Source: Clostridiales bacterium CHKCI006 (GTDB lineage Bacteria; Bacillota_I; Bacilli_A; Erysipelotrichales; Coprobacillaceae). From it: 64,000 nucleotides of DNA. Shown here piece by piece: positions 17,540 through 26,257 of this stretch. Each line of letters begins with the position of its first letter. Positions within the stretch are counted from its first letter, which is position 1. Location: positions 1 to 64,000 of the forward strand of contig FCNA01000006.1 in the NCBI GenBank assembly GCA_900018345.1, given 5' to 3'. The position numbers and the translations under genes were made by a program. The notes below the pieces were generated by a model that saw nothing but the letters and a program-made list of their open reading frames with translations, had not been told where the DNA came from and made no database searches.

Positions 17540-20302
17540 CTACAATAATTCACCAAAATGACGGACATAAGCCTTCTTTAGACTGGTAACCAGTACCATA
17601 TATAAAAGAATACATGGAAGCAAATAGGCAAAGTAACTCATTGGCAATCTGACAAAACCAAGCAAAGCACCCAATGGTGAAAATGGGATCCATGTCAGGA
17701 CAATAATCCCTGCGCATGTCAATATGGTCAATGAAGCTGAAGCTCGGCTTTGGACAAATGGAATCTTGGGTGTACGGATCATGTGAATGACAAGTGTCTG
17801 ACTCCACATGGATTCCACAAACCAACCTGCCTGGAACATAGCTATATAGATTGCTTGCAGACTCACAAGCTCAGCTCCACTGTAATAGTGAGGCAAATCA
17901 TTATAGAGCACTCCACCCGATACAAAAAGCGGACAGAAGACAAAATACATAAAGATATAGGTCGTGAAATCAAAGATAGAACTGGTCGGACCGATCCAGA
18001 GCATAAAGCTGGCTACCGAAGATGCATCCCATTGACGAGGCACCTTGAGGTATTCTTCATCGACATGATCCCAGGGAATCGCCGTGCAGGAAAGGTCGTA
18101 AATCAGATTCAGGAAGATCAGTTGAAGGCTCATCATGGGCAAAAAAGGCAATAAGGCGGAAGCAGCCAAAACAGAAAACATATTTCCGAAATTGGATGAG
18201 GCTGTCATCTTGATGTATTTGATCATATTGGCATAGGTCTTTCGTCCCTCAACGATTCCCTCTTCTAAAACCATCAAATCCTTTTCTAATAGGACAATGT
18301 CAGCCGATTCTTTGGCGATATCAACCGCTGTATCCACAGAGATGCCAATATCTGCCTGACGCATCGCCATGGCATCATTAATTCCATCACCCATATAGCC
18401 CACCGTATGACCATTTTCCCGCAAGATGGAAACTACACGTGCCTTATCTGCAGGTGTCAATTTCGCAAAAACATCCGTCTTTTCAGCCGCTTTTGCCAAT
18501 TGCTCATCGCTCATTTTTTCCACCTCTGAACCAAGCAGCAGATGGCGGACCTCCATTCCGACTTGTTTACAGATGGTCCGCGTTACCTTCTCATTATCAC
18601 CAGTCAAGATTTTGGTTGTCACACCATATTCTTTAAGCGTTGCCACCGCTTCAGCAGTAGATTCTTTAGGTGGATCCAGGAAAGCCAGATACCCCATCAA
18701 CACCATCTCACATTCATCTTTGCCATCAAATGCCTCAGCAGATGTTAGATTATTTTTCTGTGCAATCACCAGTACTCTAAACCCCTTATCATTGAGCTGA
18801 TCCACTGTCTTTAAGATTTTCTGTCGCCGTGAGTCATCCAATGATTTGACCTGACCATTGACCTCGACATAACTGCAGATGGAAAGCATTTCTTCTACTG
18901 CACCTTTCGTCACCATTTGCGTCTTTCCATTTTGATCCTGTACAACGGTGGTCAGACGTCTGCGATTAAAATCAAAAGGAATTTCATCAATCTTTTCATA
19001 GAATTCAGAAAGATCTGTCAAGCTGGGATCAGCAGCCTCCGCCTCTTCTGTCTTATAGATGATGGCCTTGTCCATCAGATTCTTATATCCCGTTTGAAAA
19101 TAACTGTTCAAATAGGCATGTCTCAAGACCCGCATATCATCCTGTCCATCAATATTCCAATGGTATTCCAGCACAACCTGATCTTGCGTCAGCGTCCCTG
19201 TCTTATCAGTACATAAAATGTCCATTGCACCAAAATTCTGAATGGAATTTAAATTTTTGACAATTGTCTGTTTTTTACTCATAGAGACGGCCCCTTTAGC
19301 CAGGCAGGTCGTCACGATCATTGGCAGCATCTCTGGTGTCAGTCCCACTGCAATCGATATTCCAAAGAGGAAGGCTGACAGCCAATCGCCCTTAGTGATC
19401 CCATTAATGAAAAAAACAAAAGGAACCATGATCAACATGAAACGAATCAGGACCCAGGAAACTGCGTTGATGCCTTGAGTAAAGCTCGTCTCCACAGGTT
19501 CTTCGACAATGGCATCAGCCATTGAACCAAATAAGGTTTGCCTACCCACACTAAGCGTGATAGCAGTTCCGCTGCCAGAGATCACATTACTGCCCATAAA
19601 GGCTAGATTAGAATAATCTGTTAAGCCTTGTTGCTTCTGGACCACTTCTGCTATTTTCTCCACAGGCTCACTCTCCCCAGTCAAGCTTGCCTGACTGACA
19701 AAGAGATCTTTGGCTTCCAGAATACGCACATCTGCCGGAATCATATCCCCTGCAGAAAGATGAACAATATCGCCAACGACGAGTTCATCTAAAGGAATCT
19801 CAGCCTTCTTTACGTCTTTACGTGTCACCGTACAAGTCGTCGTAATCATTTCCAGTAATTTTTTAGCGGCGTTACCACTTCGGGATTCCTGTACAAACCG
19901 CAGGCTTCCTGAAATAACGACCATGGTCAGAATAATGACAACCGTGAGACAATCAAAATCCTCAGCTGTTTTTCCTAACAAAGAAAGATAAGGCAGGATC
20001 ATATCCGCTATGATTGATACAATTGCCAATAATAAGAGAATGGCTGTAAAGGGATTAATAAAGGCATCCATAAGCTTTCGAGACAATGTTATCTGTTTTC
20101 CACGAGTGACGCTATTATTACCATAGCTATCTCGGTTAGCTTCCACGGTCTGTTCATCCAACCCTTCCCAACTCGCCTGCAAACGCTGCATCACTTCATC
20201 TAATGCACAGGTGGCAAGATAGCTGATCTGACGTTTGTATTCATCTAAGATCATGTTTCTTTCAGTGATTTGACGCATTTCTTTTTTTACTTTTTTTATC
20301 AT
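17540..20302 (-). CDS. mgtA: Magnesium-translocating P-type ATPase (P3B), copy 1
   Basis: 920 residues, the usual MgtA length. The phosphorylation motif CTDKTGTLT lies near residue 366, the A-domain TGES near 213, GDGIND near 640. The P3B hallmark segment [42 protein letters not shown] precedes the last helices, and [11 protein letters not shown] is typical of Mg importers. It imports Mg2+ at the membrane using ATP. The start ATG 20302 follows AAGGAGG. A translated leader (20345-20413) lies immediately upstream and a small membrane protein downstream. A close paralogue sits 1.3 kb away on the same strand. Confidence 0.95.
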   Translation of the reverse strand: MIKKVKKEMRQITERNMILDEYKRQISYLATCALDEVMQRLQASWEGLDEQTVEANRDSYGNNSVTRGKQITLSRKLMDAFINPFTAILLLLAIVSIIADMILPYLSLLGKTAEDFDCLTVVIILTMVVISGSLRFVQESRSGNAAKKLLEMITTTCTVTRKDVKKAEIPLDELVVGDIVHLSAGDMIPADVRILEAKDLFVSQASLTGESEPVEKIAEVVQKQQGLTDYSNLAFMGSNVISGSGTAITLSVGRQTLFGSMADAIVEEPVETSFTQGINAVSWVLIRFMLIMVPFVFFINGITKGDWLSAFLFGISIAVGLTPEMLPMIVTTCLAKGAVSMSKKQTIVKNLNSIQNFGAMDILCTDKTGTLTQDQVVLEYHWNIDGQDDMRVLRHAYLNSYFQTGYKNLMDKAIIYKTEEAEAADPSLTDLSEFYEKIDEIPFDFNRRRLTTVVQDQNGKTQMVTKGAVEEMLSICSYVEVNGQVKSLDDSRRQKILKTVDQLNDKGFRVLVIAQKNNLTSAEAFDGKDECEMVLMGYLAFLDPPKESTAEAVATLKEYGVTTKILTGDNEKVTRTICKQVGMEVRHLLLGSEVEKMSDEQLAKAAEKTDVFAKLTPADKARVVSILRENGHTVGYMGDGINDAMAMRQADIGISVDTAVDIAKESADIVLLEKDLMVLEEGIVEGRKTYANMIKYIKMTASSNFGNMFSVLAASALLPFLPMMSLQLIFLNLIYDLSCTAIPWDHVDEEYLKVPRQWDASSVASFMLWIGPTSSIFDFTTYIFMYFVFCPLFVSGGVLYNDLPHYYSGAELVSLQAIYIAMFQAGWFVESMWSQTLVIHMIRTPKIPFVQSRASASLTILTCAGIIVLTWIPFSPLGALLGFVRLPMSYFAYLLPCILLYMVLVTSLKKAYVRHFGELL

Positions 20303-20344
20303 TGGTCTTACCTCCTTCTTATTATTTGAATCAGGCAGGACCCG

Positions 20345-20413
20345 TCAGTGAAGGACATGACTTCCATACTTCAGGTTCTGCCTCTGCCTTCGTTCATGAC
20401 TATCGGAATCCAT
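20345..20413 (-). CDS. 22-residue leader ORF upstream of mgtA
   Basis: ATG at 20413 preceded by the strong SD AAAGGAGG (8-nt spacing) and TGA at 20345, 42 nt before the mgtA start. The peptide begins MDSDSHERRQRQ and ends GSHVLH: acidic start, then a basic/Gln stretch. The segment covering codons 11-14 (20374-20382) can pair with 20334-20342 (GGCAGAACC with GGTCCTGCC, 8 of 9 pairs), enclosing the leader stop codon, so a ribosome on the leader would open this stem. This resembles translated leaders of mgtA in enterobacteria (MgtL) in layout, not in sequence. Regulation by Mg2+ or amino acid supply is inference. Confidence 0.6.
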   Translation of the reverse strand: MDSDSHERRQRQNLKYGSHVLH

Positions 20414-20469
20414 GCCCCTCACCTCCTTTCGTGAAAATCATTGACTTGACTTATTTCAGCAACCAGGGC

Positions 20470-20487
20470 TTTGCTCAAATGAGCAAA
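20470..20487 (-). promoter_or_regulatory. Stem-loop in the mgtA 5' region
   Basis: TTTGCTC-AAAT-GAGCAAA, a perfect 7-bp inverted repeat about 57 nt upstream of the leader ORF. A second small one, CATCA-TTTAT-TGATG, lies at about 20501-20515 and CCTGT-CC-ACAGG at about 20528-20539. No convincing -35/-10 pair was found, so the mgtA transcription start remains unknown. Confidence 0.45.
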
Positions 20488-20610
20488 ACTCAATGCCAGC
20501 ATCAATAAATGATGACTAAACCCGACACCTGTGGACAGGAAAAATCAGACTATTCAAGATAACGATCCAACCCAAATGACGGTCAACAGCTTTTTATTTG
20601 AAGGCTTTTT

Positions 20611-20760
20611 TCAGTTTGCAGGAAGCACATTTTCCTTCTTGAAAACAAACAGAATGCCTGTCAGACAAAAGACAGCTCCAAACAGACTAGTTCAACTATT
20701 CTTCACCTCACTGAACACCAGTGATTTCTTAAACAATGAATTTTGAACCATCGAATCTGT
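20611..20760 (-). pseudogene. Remnant of an EamA/DMT transporter C-terminus
   Basis: In one minus-strand frame without start codon, TSLFGAVFCLTGILFVFKKEN ends at TGA 20611-20613. This matches the last helix of DMT-family permeases in style. The same frame continues upstream through an internal TGA into NSLFKKSLVFSEVKNS. Only some 50 codons are recognisable. The remaining DNA up to 21021 (about 260 bp) shows no gene or RNA that I can name. Confidence 0.4.
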
Positions 20761-21021
20761 TCATAGAACATCCATCATCAGATAGCCCACGAGGCAAACC
20801 ATATACTGACCTGTAAGCTGTGATAGTCATATAAGCAACTATAAAAGCGATCCTATCGGTAACTCCTTCACCATATTTGGATCGAACCAACGCATGCAGG
20901 CATCTCCCATCCTTTTTACAATAAGCCAGCTATCATAAGACCTGTTTCGGTTCAGCAGCACTACTTAACCCCATTTCAATCAATCCTAGTTAATTCCTGT
21001 TTTTATCACCACCCAAAGTAT

Positions 21022-21066
21022 AAAAAAAATCGCCTGGAAAACACAGGTCTAAATTCTTGCGATTTC
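21022..21066 (-). terminator. Terminator of the second Mg-ATPase / regulator operon
   Basis: Minus strand AAATCGC ... GCGATTTTTTTT: a 7-bp outer stem with an inner CCTG/CAGG pairing and eight T residues, 20 to 60 nt after the stop of the winged-helix gene. Confidence 0.85.
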
Positions 21067-21087
21067 CTTGCGATTCAACGAGTTAAT

Positions 21088-21576
21088 TCATTCTAACTGA
21101 TCATTAAATGTATAGCCGATGCCCCAAATGGTCAGGATATATTGGGGCGCATCGGGATGAGGTTCGATCTTCTTACGCAATTTTCGAATAAAAGCCATGA
21201 TATTACTGTCATCCAATAAATAATGATCTTCCCAAACTGCCTGATAGATTTGTTCCTTGGTAAAGACCTCCCCACGATTGGAAGCTAAAAAATAGAGAAT
21301 GTCAAATTCTTTAGGGGTCAATGATATTTCACGTTTGCCAAAAAACACCCGGCGGCTCTTGGGCTGGATCGTCAGTTCGCTACAATGCAGTGCTGTTTCA
21401 GGCACCGTTGTATGTGCTCCGGCATCCATCTCTAAAAAAAGGGCCTGCAAATGACCATCGCTTAACGCCTGTAGGGAAGAAGATAATGACTGATACTCGC
21501 TAACCTTTTTCAGTTGTGTGAGCAGCCATTCCAGCGTGGAAGGATCCAATCCTACATAACCAATCTTCTTGTTCAT
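21088..21576 (-). CDS. Winged-helix (OmpR/PhoB-type) regulator without a normal receiver domain
   Basis: About 162 residues from ATG 21576 (GGGAGG upstream). Residues 75-160 are a complete OmpR-type DNA-binding domain: LTIQPKSRRVFFGKREISLTPKEFDILYFLASNRGEVFTKEQI, the recognition helix SNIMAFIRKLRKKIE and the final wing YILTIWGIGYTF. The N-terminal part is only about 65 residues. It begins like a receiver (KKIGYVGLD) but is too short and has no phosphoacceptor Asp or Lys pattern. It follows the second Mg-ATPase by 13 nt, so they form an operon. It may sense without phosphorylation; no kinase gene is nearby. Confidence 0.85.
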   Translation of the reverse strand: MNKKIGYVGLDPSTLEWLLTQLKKVSEYQSLSSSLQALSDGHLQALFLEMDAGAHTTVPETALHCSELTIQPKSRRVFFGKREISLTPKEFDILYFLASNRGEVFTKEQIYQAVWEDHYLLDDSNIMAFIRKLRKKIEPHPDAPQYILTIWGIGYTFNDQLE

Positions 21577-21589
21577 TCCTAATTCCTCC

Positions 21590-24241
21590 CTACATGAGAT
21601 GAGCATAGCGCTTCAAATAGCGCCGCTTGGCCAGGATCATCAGCAACAGATACGCTGTGACAACCAGCACCAGATAAACAAAGTAACCAAACGGCATGGC
21701 TGTCAATCCTAACCAGCGACCCAGTGGTGTCCAGGTCATGATGGTAAAAAGACCAATTCCCAATGTCGTCACCAGCATGACTACTGAAGATGGACGATTT
21801 TGAATCATCGGTATCTGTTCCGTACGTAACAGATGCAAAATAAGGATCTGGGTCCACATGGACTCTAAAAACCAGCCAGTTTGAAAGAGCGAGATAAACT
21901 GCAACTGTCCACCTGCATCCAGGCTCGTCAAAGACCCACCGCAGATCATTGGACAAAATACAAAATAGAGACAGGCAAATGTCAGCAAATCGAATAAGGA
22001 ACTAATGGGTCCAAATGAACACATCAATCTTCCCAAAGTACGACCGGACCATTCCAACGGATATGCTACGCTCGCCTCATCTACATGATCCCAAGGCAGG
22101 ACCAGACACACGCAGTCATATAATAAATTTAAAAGCAGCAATTGAATCGAAGTCATAGGAAAGAAAGGCAAAAAGATACCGGCAATCACAATGGAAAGAA
22201 TATTCCCAAAGTTTGAAGAAGCCGTGATACGAATATATTTTGACATATTATAGAATGCCCGGCGCCCTTCCAGAATCCCTTGTTCTAAGACCTGCAGATC
22301 CTTCTTCAACAGGATCACATCAGCACATTCCTTGACTGCCTCAACAGCCGTATCAACAGAGATTCCGACGTCAGACTCGACAATTGCGGGTAGATCGTTC
22401 ATGCCATCGCCTAGATAGCCAACTGTATGCCCGTTTTTTTGCAGCAGACGAACGATGTCGACCTTGTGTTTAGGGGAGAGCTCAACAAAGACTTGAACAC
22501 GTTCTAAACAAAGTCGCTTTTCATCATCACTGAGCGACTCAAAGTCATTGCCAGTCATAACTTCTTGCGTCTTTAGATTTAACCGTCGGCAAATAGAAAT
22601 GGCCACATCCTGCTGATCACCCGTCAACACCTTCACCTCCACATGCAGGCGTTTCAAGTGAGCGATTGCAGCGTCAGCACTCTTTTTAGGTGCATCAAAG
22701 AAAGCCAGATACCCCAATAAGATCAGTTCATGCTCATCTTCATCATGCAAGATACGATGCGTCGTATGTCGGTAAGCGACAGCGATGACTTTCATGCCAT
22801 CCTCCAACATTTCATCCACGATCAAATGCACACTTTTGGCGTCCTCTTTCGTCATCTCTCTTCGTTCACCACGATACGCCACCTGCGTGCAGCGTGGAAC
22901 GATCACATCTACATTCCCTTTCATAATGACTAGAGGCCCTTGTGTGCTCTCGACTAAGACACTCACACATTGGCGTTCATAGTCAAACGGGCGTTCATCT
23001 AATTTAGGGAATCGCGTAATCAATTCTTCATATACATTGGTTTGCCGCAAAGATGTGCTGATCTGTTTAATTGCCTCATCTAAATGATTCTTTATTCCTG
23101 AATGATAATAACTGTTGAGATAAGCCAGATGAAGGACCTGCTCACTCTCATTTCCTAAAATATCCATATAGTATTCCAAGGTCGTGTAATCACCTGTCAG
23201 TGTTCCGGTCTTATCGACACAAAGCACATCCATACTGCCAAACCCCTGCATGGCATTGATGTTCTTAACAACAGTCTGTTTTTGTCCCATCGTGGCACTT
23301 CCTTTTGCCAAACAAGCCGTGCTCACCATGGGCAACATTTCAGGGGTGAGGCCCACAGCTACCGAAAGTGCAAACAGAAATGCTGAAAACCAGTTTCCCT
23401 TGGTTAAACCCGAAGCGATAAAAACAATTGGAATCAAGACGATCATAAAACGGATCAAGACCCAGGCAATCGAATTGGCACCTCGATCGAAGCCGTTCTT
23501 GCGTGACAAATCGATATCCATAAAGCCGCCATAAACCGTATCCTGTCCTACCGCTAAAACGATTCCTTCCCCATATCCACCAATCAAAGCCGAACCCATC
23601 AAAAGCAGATTCGTATAATCGCGATAGGTTTTGATGGGTGATGCCTCTAAAGGCGATGTGTTTTTTTCCAAAATCACACTTTCTCCTGTGATCGCAGCTT
23701 GTGAAACAAACAGGTCACTTCCTTTTACTAAACGCATATCCGCTGGTACCCGGTCTCCGGCATACAAACGAACGCGATCGCCCACCACTAGCTCACTCGA
23801 AGGCAGCTCCTGCCAACATCCCTCACGCAGGACGCTGACTGTCGAATGCAGGAGATCTGCCAGATGATCTGCGACTTGTTTTGAACGCATTTCCTGCACC
23901 AGACGAATCATGCCGCTTACCAATACCATTCCTAAAAGAATTCCAATCGTTGTGAGATTACGTGTATAGCTTGAGGCAAATAGTACATCTGTCACTAGCC
24001 AGATTCCTGCCAGGCATATTAAGATGAGCGTAAAGGGATTAATAAAGGCACGTCTAAGGCGATAAAAAATAGAATCGGTTGCTTTACCGGCCACTGTGTG
24101 ACGTCCGTATTTTTCTCGACTTTTTTCGACCTGCTTCGTATCATACCCCTGGCTTGTCAAATGGAGATCTCGTTGTAGAACGGTTATCTCTTGATAAGCA
24201 TAATGTTCCAGACGTTGATGAAGCGCTTTGTTCTCTTTCAT
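21590..24241 (-). CDS. Magnesium-translocating P-type ATPase (P3B), copy 2
   Basis: 883 residues with the same plan as copy 1: TGES in the A domain, CVDKTGTLT near residue 341, [39 protein letters not shown], the segment [15 protein letters not shown], and LPWDHVDEASV. It differs from copy 1 at many positions (for example GDGMNDLPAI versus [10 protein letters not shown]), so the duplication is old. SD GGGAGG lies upstream of ATG 24241. It is followed by a winged-helix regulator gene. Probably a Mg2+ importer; a shifted ion preference between the two cannot be read from the sequence. Confidence 0.93.
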   Translation of the reverse strand: MKENKALHQRLEHYAYQEITVLQRDLHLTSQGYDTKQVEKSREKYGRHTVAGKATDSIFYRLRRAFINPFTLILICLAGIWLVTDVLFASSYTRNLTTIGILLGMVLVSGMIRLVQEMRSKQVADHLADLLHSTVSVLREGCWQELPSSELVVGDRVRLYAGDRVPADMRLVKGSDLFVSQAAITGESVILEKNTSPLEASPIKTYRDYTNLLLMGSALIGGYGEGIVLAVGQDTVYGGFMDIDLSRKNGFDRGANSIAWVLIRFMIVLIPIVFIASGLTKGNWFSAFLFALSVAVGLTPEMLPMVSTACLAKGSATMGQKQTVVKNINAMQGFGSMDVLCVDKTGTLTGDYTTLEYYMDILGNESEQVLHLAYLNSYYHSGIKNHLDEAIKQISTSLRQTNVYEELITRFPKLDERPFDYERQCVSVLVESTQGPLVIMKGNVDVIVPRCTQVAYRGERREMTKEDAKSVHLIVDEMLEDGMKVIAVAYRHTTHRILHDEDEHELILLGYLAFFDAPKKSADAAIAHLKRLHVEVKVLTGDQQDVAISICRRLNLKTQEVMTGNDFESLSDDEKRLCLERVQVFVELSPKHKVDIVRLLQKNGHTVGYLGDGMNDLPAIVESDVGISVDTAVEAVKECADVILLKKDLQVLEQGILEGRRAFYNMSKYIRITASSNFGNILSIVIAGIFLPFFPMTSIQLLLLNLLYDCVCLVLPWDHVDEASVAYPLEWSGRTLGRLMCSFGPISSLFDLLTFACLYFVFCPMICGGSLTSLDAGGQLQFISLFQTGWFLESMWTQILILHLLRTEQIPMIQNRPSSVVMLVTTLGIGLFTIMTWTPLGRWLGLTAMPFGYFVYLVLVVTAYLLLMILAKRRYLKRYAHLM

Positions 24242-24285
24242 TTTGGCACCTCCCTGTATCCTGCTATTATCATACCATAGATGGC

Positions 24286-24309
24286 AGCATTTCTCTTTAA
24301 GGAAATGCT
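24286..24309 (-). promoter_or_regulatory. Inverted repeat in the promoter region of Mg-ATPase copy 2
   Basis: AGCATTTC-TCTTTAAG-GAAATGCT: perfect 8-bp arms. On the minus strand it is followed by TATGATAAT (about 24275-24267), a plausible -10, and then the SD and start. It could be an operator covering the -35 or the end structure of the preceding gene. Confidence 0.5.
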
Positions 24310-24346
24310 TGCTTTTTTCTTACTGGATCCAGCAAGATCCCCATCC

Positions 24347-25603
24347 CTACTTTTTGGTTTCGATTGGTTTCTGTGCGGGCCCGTTGATCAACTGCCCATT
24401 CCGATCAAAGCGGGATCCATGGCAGGGGCAATCATAAGTTTGCGTTAAAGGATTAAAGACCAGCGGACAGCCTAGATGCGAACAGATCGGCGCTTCAGGA
24501 TGGCTGAGATAAGCATTCAGATTCCGGCTCATATTGCCAAACGCATTTTTGATACTCATACGGTTCAAACGTCCGGGGGCATAAAGCGAGCGATGGCGCA
24601 TCGCTCCATGGACGATCTTTTCCTGCAGCAAAGAAGCCGCCAGCATGGCACTGGCCATCCCCCACTTTTCAAACCCGGTCGCGACTAACCAGTGTGGATG
24701 AAAAAGACTGTATTTGCCAATATAGGGGAGATGATCCAGGGTCATCGCATCATTATTGGCCCAACGCTGCAGGATGCCAGACTTTGGAAAATGCGCCTGC
24801 TTCAGCTTGTCGAAAGCTTCCTTGTCTAAAGGATCGCCTGTCATACTGGCTAAGCCCCCAAATAATAGACGATCATTGACCTCACGCATGGTCACTTCCC
24901 CATTATACATCGTTTCTAATGAAGGCGAATCATCCAGACTGGCTAAATAGCTATTTTCCTGATGCATCTTCAAAGCATAGAGACCACTGAAACGCAGAAA
25001 AGGAAACTGACAGGCAAACACGATCCAGCGGGCCTGGACTTCCGCCCCCTGGGTACGCACGGTATGCCCATGCACAGATAAAACACGACTCTGTTCATAG
25101 ATCTTCAGTTCCGGTGCCAAAGCAGCCAGAAATTGAAGCGGATGGAACTGAGCCTGATTCGCTAGGGCGATCTGATGATCAGCGAAATCAATTTCGAATT
25201 CAGGGAAGCGTTTGGCCAGCTGATCCAAGCGGATCTTTTTATCCTGATAAATATGCGTGATGCGTTTAAATCCGCAATCGATCTGAAGCATCTTCACTAA
25301 CTCGGCATATTTTTCCACACTCTCAAGCTGATCCGAAAAGAAAGCCCGCGCTTTCTCAAAAGGCAGCGAAACATATTCCGCTAAGTGATGCAGCGCTGAA
25401 ATTTTACCGGTCGAATGGCCCGTGTGCCCCATGCCGATCCGGTCGGCCTCAAGAAGGATGCTATGCTTCCCTGCCTGCTTTAAAAAATAGCCCAGCAAGA
25501 TCCCCGTCATGCCTCCGCCAATAATCACGACATCGCAGCTGTGCTGGCCGTGAATTGCCTCAAATGAAGGCATCGGTGCTGTTTTGATCCAATATGATGT
25601 CAT
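24347..25603 (-). CDS. FAD-dependent oxidoreductase with C-terminal Rieske [2Fe-2S] domain
   Basis: About 418 residues. The N-terminus holds the FAD fingerprint DVVIIGGGMTGILLGYFL (about 22-40) of the D-amino-acid-oxidase fold, followed by GHTGHSTGKISALHH. The C-terminal 60 residues are a Rieske domain: C-S-H then 16 residues later C-P-C-H, the cluster ligands. Related fusion proteins transfer electrons from a flavin substrate to a Rieske centre; the substrate is unknown. The start ATG 25603 lies after AGGAGG plus seven T; an ATG further upstream (25636) would fall inside the preceding hairpin. The whole SD sits in that hairpin. Confidence 0.88.
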   Translation of the reverse strand: MTSYWIKTAPMPSFEAIHGQHSCDVVIIGGGMTGILLGYFLKQAGKHSILLEADRIGMGHTGHSTGKISALHHLAEYVSLPFEKARAFFSDQLESVEKYAELVKMLQIDCGFKRITHIYQDKKIRLDQLAKRFPEFEIDFADHQIALANQAQFHPLQFLAALAPELKIYEQSRVLSVHGHTVRTQGAEVQARWIVFACQFPFLRFSGLYALKMHQENSYLASLDDSPSLETMYNGEVTMREVNDRLLFGGLASMTGDPLDKEAFDKLKQAHFPKSGILQRWANNDAMTLDHLPYIGKYSLFHPHWLVATGFEKWGMASAMLAASLLQEKIVHGAMRHRSLYAPGRLNRMSIKNAFGNMSRNLNAYLSHPEAPICSHLGCPLVFNPLTQTYDCPCHGSRFDRNGQLINGPAQKPIETKK

Positions 25604-25610
25604 AAAAAAA

Positions 25611-25644
25611 CCTCCTGATTCAAGGTTGCCCCTCAATCAGGAAG
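25611..25644 (-). promoter_or_regulatory. Hairpin overlapping stop codon, SD and U-tract (terminator/SD switch)
   Basis: Minus strand: arm CTTCCTGATT (25644-25635), arm AATCAGGAGG (25620-25611), a 10-bp stem with one G-U pair, then G-G mismatch, four more pairs and a GCAA tetraloop. The 5' arm contains the TGA stop of the preceding gene; the 3' arm contains the complete AGGAGG of the Rieske gene. Seven T residues follow directly, then ATG. It can act as an intrinsic terminator and as an SD mask, opened by ribosomes finishing the upstream gene. Confidence 0.8.
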
Positions 25645-26257
25645 TCATACGTTCTTTCTCAGTAAATCCTCTTAAACTGATACGACGCAGATTCAATTTT
25701 ACCTCGTTGAGCATTTTTTCCAGCTGATAGGCAGCCTTTTGACCAAAGTCAGGCAAATAGAAAAGAAAATGCTCGTCTTCAAAACCCGCCAGCAATTCAT
25801 CCAGGATCTCCTCAACAGGGATCTCCGCCTGCAAACTAAAGACAATATTATCCACTAGCTGACCGGACATATACTTGGCCATTTCATGAGAGGCCATCTG
25901 TTTTTCTAAAAAAGCAGTTAATTTCTGAATGGCCGGATCCTGTTCATAATACTGTTCTGATGCGTACCTTAAAAATACTTCCTGCTCAGGCACATATTTC
26001 TTATAAGCACCATAGGTTTGATGAAAGCTAGAAGCATCCTGGTCATTCTCAAAATAAATATCTGAATACACCAGTTCTTTATTATAACGAATATCCTTGA
26101 GCACATGGTCGTTTTTCTCCAGGATCTGTACCAGCTGATTGCTTTTATACTTCTGGGTCGTATAATATTCTAATAAACGGCTCATTTCTTTGAAAGAGAC
26201 CACACCATATAAATGGCAGGCTGCACGTATGTAACGTAAAGTCGATTGTCTATCCAT
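25637..26257 (-). CDS. Conserved hypothetical protein, 206 residues
   Basis: A soluble, mostly helical protein. The N-terminal part (RYIRAACHLYGVVSFKEMSRLLEYYTTQK) looks like a helical winged-helix-type fold; the middle is rich in aromatic and acidic residues; no catalytic motif stands out. The start ATG overlaps the TAA of the upstream methyltransferase by one base, so the two are translationally coupled, and its stop lies in the hairpin controlling the Rieske gene. Family not recognised. Confidence 0.7.
   Translation of the reverse strand: MDRQSTLRYIRAACHLYGVVSFKEMSRLLEYYTTQKYKSNQLVQILEKNDHVLKDIRYNKELVYSDIYFENDQDASSFHQTYGAYKKYVPEQEVFLRYASEQYYEQDPAIQKLTAFLEKQMASHEMAKYMSGQLVDNIVFSLQAEIPVEEILDELLAGFEDEHFLFYLPDFGQKAAYQLEKMLNEVKLNLRRISLRGFTEKERMTS

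Noticed and set aside
20380-20430. M-box (ykoK) magnesium riboswitch upstream of mgtA
   Set aside because: Only a short AGGTGAGG-like match, which is the leader SD; the conserved downstream M-box helices are absent.
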